7,150 nt of DNA from JAZOXB01 sp040096185 (lineage in GTDB: Bacteria > Bacillota > Clostridia > Oscillospirales > Oscillospiraceae), in contig NZ_JBBMFF010000207.1 in the NCBI RefSeq assembly GCF_040096185.1, positions 1-7,150 on the forward strand. The letters are read 5' to 3'. The notes beneath the pieces were generated by a model that made no database searches, was not told the DNA's origin, and saw nothing but the letters and a program-made list of their open reading frames with translations. Of the stretch, positions 1 through 5,132 are shown piece after piece (within the stretch, counting starts at the first letter, position 1; every line of letters starts with the position of its first letter). Made by a program: the position numbers and the translations under genes.

Positions 1-1063
1 TGGAGCCGGAGCCGCCGAAGGGGTCGAGCACCACACTGTTTGCCATAGAACTGTTCTGTATCGGATAAGCCAAAAGCGGGATGGGCTTCATGGTGGGATG
101 GTCGCCGTTTTTCTTGGGCTTGTCGAACTCCCAGATGGTGGACTCTTTGCGACCGGTGTACCACTGGTGCTTGCCTTTCTTCTTCCATCCGTAGAGGCAC
201 GGCTCATGCTGCCACTGATACGGAGAGCGCCCCAGCACCAGGGACTGTTTTTTCCAGATACAGCAGCCGGAGAGATAGAACCCTGCGGCATCAAACGCCT
301 TGCGGAAATTCATCCCCTCGGTGTCGGCGTGGAACACATAGATGGACGCATCATCCGCCATGACCTTCTCCATATTGGAAAAGGCATCGAAGAGAAAGTC
401 AAAAAACTTCTCCGATGCCATATTGTCATTCTTGATTTTTCCGGCACTGCCCTCGTAGTTCACATTGTAGGGCGGGTCGGTGATGACGAGGTTTGCCTTG
501 CGGCCGTCCATAAGGGCGGCGTAGGTTTCCTCTTTTGTGCTGTCACCGCAGATGAGTCTGTGCCGCCCCAGCGTCCAGATGTCACCGAATTTCGTGAAGG
601 TCGGCTTTTGCAGCTCGGCATCCACATCAAAATTATTCTCTTCGGCTTCAATGCCATCGTCAAAGAGCTTCGACAGCTCCTTTTCGTCAAAGCCGGTGAG
701 GAGCGGGTCAAAGTCCGCCGCCTGCAGAGACTCAATCTCCACACGCAGAAGCTCTTCGTCCCATCCGGCATCCATCGCCATGCGGTTGTCGGCAATGATG
801 TAGGCTTTCTTCTGGGCTTCCGTAAGGTGGTCGGCAAAAACACACGGCACCTCGGAGATACCCTCCTCCTTGGCGGCAAGAATACGACCGTGACCGGCAA
901 TAACGCCATAGTCACGGTCGATGATGACAGGATTGATAAAACCGAACTCACGGAGCGAGGCGCGGAGTTTGTTGATCTGCTCCGGCGAATGGGTACGGGC
1001 GTTATTGACATAGGGAACCAGCTTCGTGATAGGTACGAGCTGCATCTCGGTCGTTGTTTTCAT
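1..1063 (-). CDS. ParB-domain / DNA methyltransferase fusion, 3' end outside window
   Basis: This protein probably methylates phage DNA at adenine N6 (or cytosine N4), using SAM. I translated the minus strand from the ATG at 1063 and found 354 codons with no stop to base 1, so the gene is truncated only by the window edge. Residues about 8-95 form a ParB/Srx-like domain with the motif GHGR (57-60) where ParB proteins carry GERR. The catalytic domain follows: DPPYNVNYEG at about 196-205 (motif IV), HPTMKP at about 322-327, and DPFGGSGS at 347-354 (SAM-binding motif I). The order IV then I is that of the beta class. Family members are usually a little over 400 residues, so roughly 60 are missing. 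The ATG overlaps the stop of the SAM synthetase gene (TAATG), which implies translational coupling. The recognition site cannot be read from the sequence. A role in evading host restriction or in packaging control is inference. Confidence 0.93.
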   Translation of the reverse strand, partial: MKTTTEMQLVPITKLVPYVNNARTHSPEQINKLRASLREFGFINPVIIDRDYGVIAGHGRILAAKEEGISEVPCVFADHLTEAQKKAYIIADNRMAMDAGWDEELLRVEIESLQAADFDPLLTGFDEKELSKLFDDGIEAEENNFDVDAELQKPTFTKFGDIWTLGRHRLICGDSTKEETYAALMDGRKANLVITDPPYNVNYEGSAGKIKNDNMASEKFFDFLFDAFSNMEKVMADDASIYVFHADTEGMNFRKAFDAAGFYLSGCCIWKKQSLVLGRSPYQWQHEPCLYGWKKKGKHQWYTGRKESTIWEFDKPKKNGDHPTMKPIPLLAYPIQNSSMANSVVLDPFGGSGS

Positions 1064-1845
1064 TAGACCAGCCCCCATTCCGCAAATTTCTCGAAGCCGC
1101 CGACCGAGTGGATGTAGTTTCGGGCGATCTCCACGATTTCGGCGTAGGATCTGCCGTCCACGGCATTGTCCCCAATAGCGCAGCAGAGTGTCACGGGCTC
1201 GCCGGTTTCCTGGGCTTTGAGGAAAGCGTAGATATTCACGGACACATCCGCCTTGGACAGATCCTTGCCGTGCAGACCGCCGCCGGTCACCGAGTCAGCC
1301 ATATCCGAGCCGAGCTTGCGGTTGGCAGCGCCGGTGTCCACATCGGTGCCGCCCGTCCAATCGCCGAGCGGGTTGATCTCCGCATCGGGATACAGCTTTC
1401 GGAGTGCATCCGAAGGCGCATTGCTCTGACAGAGAATGAGCCGGTCACCGTCCAGGATGTACTTGCCGTCATTTGGATACACGGAGAAAATGTTCCGTGC
1501 GATCTGCGACAGCTCTTTCTGCTCCTCGGTTACGGGCATTCCTTTGAAGATGCCGTTGTCACCGCAGCGGACGCCGTCTGCCTGATTGTTGGCAAGGTGA
1601 CTGTCCTGCGGAACTTCCGCATAGTCAATGGTAAGGTTTCCTGCAATGCGGTGAACGGTGGCAACAACCTCCGACTTGTCCAGCATGACGGAGGTTTCCA
1701 CTATGATGTGGCACACGCCGTGACCGATGAGGACTTCAACAGCGATGCGGGGATTTTCTGCTTTCTTGTATGCCAGGTCGACAAGCGCACCGGCAATCCT
1801 GTCCGCCACCTTGTCCGGGTGGCACGGATTTACTTTTTCAAACAT
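1063..1845 (-). CDS. metK: Compact phage S-adenosylmethionine synthetase (MetK-like)
   Basis: The protein should make SAM from methionine and ATP. The HPDK motif at residues 9-12 matches the N-terminal active-site motif of MetK. D170, R176 and K177 have the same spacing as D238, R244 and K245 of E. coli MetK. GGGLHGKDLSKAD at 188-200 matches the Lys/Lys/Asp segment GGGAFSGKDPSKVD. At 260 residues it is far shorter than cellular MetK (about 380-400). From memory of the E. coli protein, the stretch between HPDK and D170 is about 60 residues shorter and the C-terminal tail about 50 shorter. I chose the ATG at 1845 because GAAAGGGG (1860-1853) lies 7 bases upstream. A GTG at 1866 in the same frame would add seven residues and lie inside terS. 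The gene starts 4 bases after terS ends and overlaps the methyltransferase ATG, which suggests it supplies SAM to that enzyme. Activity is not proven. Confidence 0.88.
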   Translation of the reverse strand: MFEKVNPCHPDKVADRIAGALVDLAYKKAENPRIAVEVLIGHGVCHIIVETSVMLDKSEVVATVHRIAGNLTIDYAEVPQDSHLANNQADGVRCGDNGIFKGMPVTEEQKELSQIARNIFSVYPNDGKYILDGDRLILCQSNAPSDALRKLYPDAEINPLGDWTGGTDVDTGAANRKLGSDMADSVTGGGLHGKDLSKADVSVNIYAFLKAQETGEPVTLCCAIGDNAVDGRSYAEIVEIARNYIHSVGGFEKFAEWGLV

Positions 1846-1849
1846 GGCG

Positions 1850-2398
1850 TTACCCCTTTCTTGCACGGAGCAGGCGCTCCATCAGGTCATCCTGCGGCGT
1901 TGACTCGCCGTATTCCGTGCTGCAGTTTTCTTTTACGATTTGGAAAATCTCATTCCAGAGCCGCACCGCCTGGTTCATGTAGTTGATACCGATGTTGATG
2001 AACGGAGACGGAATTGGCTTCCCTGTGGTGGGGTGCTTGGAGAGAAAACCCATGCGGTTGGTCATCTCCTCGCACTGCACCCATCGGGCGGAACACATGG
2101 CGTAGCGTTCCAAAAGCTGCGGTGATACCTTTGCAGCGCAGCCGATTCCTTTGAGCCATTGCCATGTTTCCGTGTAGATTTCCTGTGCCTGCAGGACGCT
2201 GCCGTCCCGCTGCTCGGCAGACAGGAAATCATGGGGCTTCGGCATATCAACACCCTCGACTTCGGGAATGTCCAGCACTTCAAGTTTTCTGCCGCCGGGA
2301 TTTCCGTTTTCGGCTTTGTCCTTGACTGCGGATTTCTTCCTCCCCGCACCGGGTCTTGCGCCGCCTCTGCCGCCTGTGTTATTCGATTTTGTGGGCAT
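1850..2398 (-). CDS. Phage terminase small subunit, P27 family
   Basis: This is the DNA-recognition subunit of the packaging motor, which binds the packaging site and delivers DNA to the large terminase. The 182-residue protein begins with a basic Gly/Arg-rich tail (GGRGGARPGAGRKK, 9-22), as is common in these proteins. A helical body follows, with HPTTGKPIPSPFINIGINYMN in the second half, close to the HPTTG-x-P-x-x-SP segment of P27-type small terminases. The ATG at 2398 has GGGAGGTGAAC upstream (2413-2403), with 9 bases from the GGAGG core. The neighbouring HNH nuclease gene fits this call. The large terminase is not in the window. Instead, metK and a methyltransferase gene follow directly, so they appear to be inserted in the packaging operon. 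Confidence 0.85.
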   Translation of the reverse strand: MPTKSNNTGGRGGARPGAGRKKSAVKDKAENGNPGGRKLEVLDIPEVEGVDMPKPHDFLSAEQRDGSVLQAQEIYTETWQWLKGIGCAAKVSPQLLERYAMCSARWVQCEEMTNRMGFLSKHPTTGKPIPSPFINIGINYMNQAVRLWNEIFQIVKENCSTEYGESTPQDDLMERLLRARKG

Positions 2399-2499
2399 CC
2401 GAGTTCACCTCCCTTAATTACCCTTTTGATTTCGCCTTTTTTGCGCACGTGACCCCGGGCCGTTGCCCGACCACGAGGACCGTAGAGATTTGACCGCCC
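2399..2499 (-). other. HNH-terS intergenic gap, candidate cos/packaging site
   Basis: This 101-bp gap lies in an otherwise tightly packed gene block and I see no convincing ORF in it. It holds a GC-rich core with a small hairpin (CGGGC 2456-2460, loop CGTT, GCCCG 2465-2469), a CACGTG palindrome at 2446-2451 and a CCCGGG palindrome at 2454-2459. On the minus strand an A-rich stretch follows (AAAAAAGG and AAAAGGG), then the terS ribosome binding site. In cos-type phages of Gram-positive bacteria, an HNH protein next to the terminase takes part in cos cleavage and the cos site often lies nearby. A cos site here is therefore inference from context. The overhang cannot be read from the sequence alone. 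Confidence 0.35.
2403..2413 (-). promoter_or_regulatory. Ribosome binding site of terS
   Basis: The minus strand reads GGGAGGTGAAC. The GGAGG core (2412-2408) lies 9 bases before the ATG at 2398. It fixes the terminase start and argues against the longer overlapping frame that begins near 2448. Confidence 0.8.
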
Positions 2500-2847
2500 C
2501 TACCGGTCACCAAGGTCGTGATGTATCTTTGTGTGGCATGACTGGCAAAGGCTCATCAGATTGTCCCTTGCGTGAGTGCCGCCTTTGGAAACGGGCAGAA
2601 TGTGGTGTACTTCCTGCACCGGAGTCAGCCGACCTTCCTTGAGACACTGTTCGCACAACGGGTGCTCTGCGGCATAACGATCACGGATACGCTTCCACGC
2701 TCTGCCGTACTTGCGGTTGACATCGGGACTGCGCTCGTATTTATCGTATTTACGGCGCTCCTCCGTGCGGTGCTGCTCACAGAACTGCCCATCACAGAGG
2801 TTGGGACAGCCGGGGTGAGAGCAGGGTCGCAGCGGTTTCTTCGGCAT
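2500..2847 (-). CDS. HNH endonuclease next to the terminase
   Basis: This is a metal-dependent DNA nuclease of 115 residues. The N-terminus has a possible zinc cluster (C9, C14, C18, C23, H26). The HNH core follows: CEQC at 65-68, HHILPVSKGGTH at 81-92, N96, and CQSCHTKIHH at 101-110, which is the zinc-stabilised CxxC...HH...N...CxxCH arrangement. I chose the ATG at 2847 because AGGAGGTGAA (2860-2851) lies directly upstream with a 7-base spacing. The same frame is open further upstream to 3078, but that extension runs through the promoter, hairpin and micro-ORF region and is unlikely to be translated. HNH proteins beside terminase genes are known in phages of Gram-positive bacteria to act with the terminase in genome packaging. 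That is the likely role here, although a homing-type HNH cannot be excluded. Confidence 0.9.
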   Translation of the reverse strand: MPKKPLRPCSHPGCPNLCDGQFCEQHRTEERRKYDKYERSPDVNRKYGRAWKRIRDRYAAEHPLCEQCLKEGRLTPVQEVHHILPVSKGGTHARDNLMSLCQSCHTKIHHDLGDR

Positions 2848-2850
2848 CGG

Positions 2851-2860
2851 TTCACCTCCT
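2851..2860 (-). promoter_or_regulatory. Ribosome binding site that sets the HNH start
   Basis: The minus strand reads AGGAGGTGAA, close to a perfect anti-16S match. The GGAGG core lies 7 bases before the ATG at 2847. It selects this start over upstream in-frame candidates. Confidence 0.85.
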
Positions 2861-2873
2861 ATCGTGTGTTCTT

Positions 2874-2933
2874 TTATAAAAAGCGGAGGATGTACCAGCA
2901 TTGCTCCAGGTATCCAACCCCGCGGTAGCTCAT
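2874..2933 (-). CDS. 19-residue micro-ORF with strong ribosome binding site
   Basis: A short frame runs from ATG at 2933 to TAA at 2876-2874 and would encode MSYRGVGYLEQCWYILRFL. AAGGAGGT (2948-2941) lies upstream, with 8 bases from the GGAGG core to the ATG, so initiation should be efficient. The stop lies 26 bases before the HNH start. The peptide is rich in aromatic residues (four Tyr/Trp plus one Phe) and is not an obvious membrane helix. I do not recognise the family with certainty. It could be a genuine small phage protein, or a leader peptide that keeps ribosomes moving between the hairpin and the HNH gene. The ribosome binding site is the main evidence; conservation has not been tested. 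Confidence 0.5.
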   Translation of the reverse strand: MSYRGVGYLEQCWYILRFL

Positions 2934-2954
2934 GCTTGCCACCTCCTTGGGCAT

Positions 2955-2989
2955 AAGAAAAGCCACCACAGGATTTCTCCCGTGATGGC
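2955..2989 (-). terminator. Rho-independent terminator or leader attenuator
   Basis: On the minus strand, GCCATCACGGGA (2989-2978) pairs with TCCTGTGGTGGC (2973-2962) around a GAAA loop. This gives a 12-bp stem with two G-U pairs. TTTTCTT follows at once (2961-2955). The form is that of an intrinsic terminator read leftwards. The plus strand has no T-run after the stem. It sits about 75 bases after the end of the DUF1492 gene and could end the early transcript. However, it also lies only about 17 bases after the predicted start point of the promoter at 3042-3013, so it may act as an attenuator or need antitermination. Confidence 0.75.
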
Positions 2990-3005
2990 TCTCTGCTTAT
3001 TCGGC

Positions 3006-3042
3006 TATTGTAATCATAACACATGGGGCCGACTGCAAACAA
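3006..3042 (-). promoter_or_regulatory. Candidate late promoter
   Basis: On the minus strand there is TTGTTT (3042-3037), an 18-base spacer and TATGAT (3018-3013). TG lies one base before the -10, giving an extended -10 (TGTTATGAT). The start point would be near 3006. The -10 is good, while the -35 is weak, as is common for activator-dependent promoters. It would drive the micro-ORF, HNH, terS, metK and methyltransferase genes. Transcription has not been shown. Confidence 0.5.
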
Positions 3043-3080
3043 GTGAAGTGAACTGCACTCGACTGCACTTAACTGCACTC
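3031..3080 (-). repeat. 10-bp tandem repeats at the late promoter
   Basis: The plus strand reads AACTGCACTC at 3051-3060, GACTGCACTT at 3061-3070 and AACTGCACTC at 3071-3080: three back-to-back units sharing ACTGCACT. A fourth, partial unit, GACTGCAAAC, lies at 3031-3040 in the same phase, 20 bp from the first. The period of 10 bp is close to one DNA turn, so a protein would meet all units on one face. The repeats cover the last codons and stop of the DUF1492 gene and reach into the -35 region. This is the form of an activator or repressor operator array. Confidence 0.7.
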
Positions 3081-3503
3081 TTTCAGTCCCTCTGCCAGCT
3101 TCTTGTCCAGAGCCTCCAACGCATGACCGTGGAGGTAGTATGTCCAGCGGAGGGAGTAGAAAAGCACCGATGAGATTGCGTCCCAGGATAGGTGTTCAAA
3201 GTACCGCTTCACCAGAATGGATTGGTAATCTGCGGAGTCCAGGGAGGCAATCATGTTCAGGGCATACAGCTTCTTCTCCTGGAGCTTCTGCTCGTCTGTC
3301 TGAATCTCCTGCTCCAGCTGTATTTTGTTGCAGATGATGGTGGCGGTTCGGGACGGATCTGGGCTGGGGTTATGGGGCATCCCACTGTAGTTGGCACCGC
3401 CGGGACTGGACACCAGGTCGGTGAGGACGGCAATTCTCTGTTTCTTGGTTTCGATGAAAGACTCCATGTTGGAGATCTCTCGGAAAAGTTCTTTTGCTGT
3501 CAT
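3069..3503 (-). CDS. DUF1492-type sigma/ArpU-like phage regulator
   Basis: The 144-residue protein resembles the DUF1492 family, which is found in phages of Gram-positive bacteria and related to sigma region 4/ArpU-type proteins. Residues 1-30 and 57-80 are charged and helical, probably a coiled coil, with a Gly/Pro-rich linker (about 33-52) between them. Residues 86-135 hold a likely helix-turn-helix, with SLDSADYQSILVKRYFEHLSW leading into it. The ATG at 3503 overlaps the helicase stop (ATGA). The upstream GGGGG (3515-3511) is only a fair ribosome binding site, so coupling with the helicase is likely. The final codons form part of the 10-bp repeat array. Late activators in such phages often sit directly before the late promoter, so activation of the packaging operon is a reasonable inference. 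DNA binding has not been shown. Confidence 0.75.
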   Translation of the reverse strand: MTAKELFREISNMESFIETKKQRIAVLTDLVSSPGGANYSGMPHNPSPDPSRTATIICNKIQLEQEIQTDEQKLQEKKLYALNMIASLDSADYQSILVKRYFEHLSWDAISSVLFYSLRWTYYLHGHALEALDKKLAEGLKECS

Positions 3504-4870
3504 TTGGTCACCCCCAATTCTGCCTTGACCGCTTCGATGAGGGCGGACTGGCTGATATCTTTCTGGTGAAGGGCCTTCATCATTCGCTCATCAATCGTCC
3601 CCTGAGTGATGATATGATGGATGACCACGGTATCGGATTTCTGCCCCTGCCGCCAGAGTCGGGCGTTGACCTGCTGGTACAGCTCCAACGACCAGGTCAG
3701 CCCAAACCAGATGATGGTGCTGCCGCCAGCCTGGATATTCAGTCCGTGGCCGGCAGAGGCTGGGTGGATGAGTGCCACCGGGATTTCTCCACGATTCCAA
3801 CGGGCAATGCTGTCCGAAGAATCCATGGTGGAGAACGGGATGTGCCGTTTGTGGAGCCTTTCGGCGATACGGTCATAGTCGTGGCGGTACCAGTAGGCTA
3901 CCAGGACGGGTTTGCCGTTGGCGGCTTCGATGAGGTCTTCCAGAGCATCCAGCTTGCGGTCATGCAGGTGGAGGACTTTTTTCTCTTCGCCGTAAACGGC
4001 ACCGTTTGCCATCTGGCTCAGTTTATTGTCCAGGGCCGCGGCATTGGCGGCATCAATCTCCTCACCGCCCAAGGAAACCACCATGTCATGCTTCATGGAG
4101 TCGTACAGCGTCCGCTCCTTTTCGGAGAGGGGGACCTTGACCTCATTCATGATGCACTCTGGCATCTGGAGGTGGTCTGTAGCTTTCATGGAGATGGTGA
4201 TGTCGGAGATTTTCTGATGGATGGCATCCTCTGCACCGGGGAGGGGCTTGTAGGAGAACACCACCTGTCCGTTACGCTTGTCCGGCTGGAAGTAGGTGTT
4301 GCGGTAATGGGTGATGAATCTTCCCAGCCGCTGCCCCATGTCCAGGAGACGGAACTGCGCCCAAAGGTCCATGAGACCGTTGCTGGAGGGAGTGCCGGTC
4401 AGCCCAACGATGCGCTTGACCGAGGGGCGAACCTTGAGGAGCGTTCGGAACCGCTTTGCCTGGTAGCTTTTGAAGGAGGACAACTCATCGATGACCACCA
4501 TGTCGTAGTCAAAGGGGATGTCGCTGTCTTGGACGAGCCACTGGACATTCTCACGGTTGATGATGTACACGAAGGCTCTCTGCTGGAGGGCGGCTTTTCG
4601 TTCTGCCTCGCTGCCCACTGCCACGGAATAGCTTAGTCCCTTGAGGTGATCCCACTTGCGGATCTCGTCTGGCCATGTGTCTCTTGCCACTCTCAGAGGG
4701 GCGATGACCAGAACCTTGCGTACCTGGAAAGAGTCCAGGCAGAGGTCAAAGATGGCGGTCAGAGAGATGACACTCTTGCCGAGACCCATGTCCAGAAATA
4801 CCGCTGCCACGGGGTGGTCCAATATGAAGTTGGTGGCGTAGCTCTGGTAATCATGTGGCTTGTATTGCAT
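3500..4870 (-). CDS. SNF2-family (SF2) phage helicase
   Basis: This is an ATP-dependent DNA translocase or helicase, likely acting in phage replication or recombination. The 456-residue protein shows the SF2 motifs in order: the Q-like HDYQ at 6-9, DMGLGKS at 27-33 (Walker A), VIDELSS at 126-132 (motif II, DELS instead of DEAH), LTGTPSSN at 157-164 (motif III), SAGHGLNIQ at 372-380 (motif V) and QVNARLWRQGQ at 400-410 (motif VI with the arginine finger). I chose the ATG at 4870 over the TTG at 4885 because GGAGGG (4883-4878) lies 7 bases before it. The start overlaps the VRR-NUC gene by 20 bases and the end overlaps the DUF1492 start by 3. Chromatin-type remodelling is not implied, since bacterial phage members of this family are small stand-alone motors. 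Confidence 0.93.
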   Translation of the reverse strand: MQYKPHDYQSYATNFILDHPVAAVFLDMGLGKSVISLTAIFDLCLDSFQVRKVLVIAPLRVARDTWPDEIRKWDHLKGLSYSVAVGSEAERKAALQQRAFVYIINRENVQWLVQDSDIPFDYDMVVIDELSSFKSYQAKRFRTLLKVRPSVKRIVGLTGTPSSNGLMDLWAQFRLLDMGQRLGRFITHYRNTYFQPDKRNGQVVFSYKPLPGAEDAIHQKISDITISMKATDHLQMPECIMNEVKVPLSEKERTLYDSMKHDMVVSLGGEEIDAANAAALDNKLSQMANGAVYGEEKKVLHLHDRKLDALEDLIEAANGKPVLVAYWYRHDYDRIAERLHKRHIPFSTMDSSDSIARWNRGEIPVALIHPASAGHGLNIQAGGSTIIWFGLTWSLELYQQVNARLWRQGQKSDTVVIHHIITQGTIDERMMKALHQKDISQSALIEAVKAELGVTK

Positions 4871-5132
4871 TGAGAATCCCTCCAATCTGTTCTGGTCTGT
4901 CCAAGCAGAAAACCAAAAAGCCGAGTCCTTCCAACTGCCTTTTTCGCCGTTTCTGCAGGGGTCGCATTGTTTTGCCCGGAGCCTTCACCTCAATGAAGGC
5001 CATTTTGCCGCCGGGGAGAAGCACCAGGCGGTCAGGCACTCCATCTAAGCCAGGGCTTGTAAACTTGAGTGCAAGACCACCCATTGACTTTGTTTCTGTG
5101 ACCAGCTTTGTCTCAACCTGTTTTTCTCTCAT
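4851..5132 (-). CDS. VRR-NUC domain nuclease
   Basis: This is a small stand-alone PD-(D/E)xK nuclease of the VRR-NUC type, related to the nuclease domain of FAN1 and often structure-selective. The 93 residues are nearly all domain: an N-terminal Glu (E3 or E7), GVPD at 31-34 with D34, IEVK at 47-50 with catalytic E48 and K50, and Q60 in the following helix. This matches the E...GxPD...ExK...Q pattern. The ATG at 5132 has GGAGG (5142-5138) 5 bases upstream. The 3' end overlaps the helicase start by 20 bases, so the two are probably made together and may act together on branched DNA in replication or recombination. The functional link is inference. Confidence 0.92.
   Translation of the reverse strand: MREKQVETKLVTETKSMGGLALKFTSPGLDGVPDRLVLLPGGKMAFIEVKAPGKTMRPLQKRRKRQLEGLGFLVFCLDRPEQIGGILNAIQAT
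4878..4883 (-). promoter_or_regulatory. Ribosome binding site that sets the helicase start
   Basis: The minus strand reads GGAGGG, 7 bases before the ATG at 4870. It lies inside the VRR-NUC gene and overlaps the alternative TTG start (4885), which makes that upstream start unlikely. Confidence 0.75.

Noticed and set aside
460..1011. Minus-strand frame of 183 codons inside the methyltransferase
   Set aside because: Ser/Arg/Pro-rich out-of-frame shadow of the methyltransferase gene.
98..1066. Plus-strand open frame of 322 codons
   Set aside because: It is antisense to the ParB/methyltransferase gene, whose translation shows DPPY and DPFGGSG motifs. The plus-strand product has no recognisable domain.
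1054..1986. Plus-strand open frame of 310 codons
   Set aside because: It is antisense to metK and terS, both recognised by conserved motifs, and has no credible ribosome binding site.
2062..2448. Minus-strand frame of 128 codons overlapping terS
   Set aside because: Wrong frame within terS. Its Arg/Pro/Ser-rich product looks like a frame shadow and the terS start has the better ribosome binding site.
2848..3078. N-terminal extension of the HNH gene up to 3078
   Set aside because: The extension runs through the promoter, terminator-type hairpin and micro-ORF, and a near-perfect ribosome binding site marks the ATG at 2847.
3494..4636. Plus-strand open frame of 380 codons
   Set aside because: It is antisense to the SNF2 helicase with all SF2 motifs. 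Long antisense frames are common in GC-rich coding DNA.
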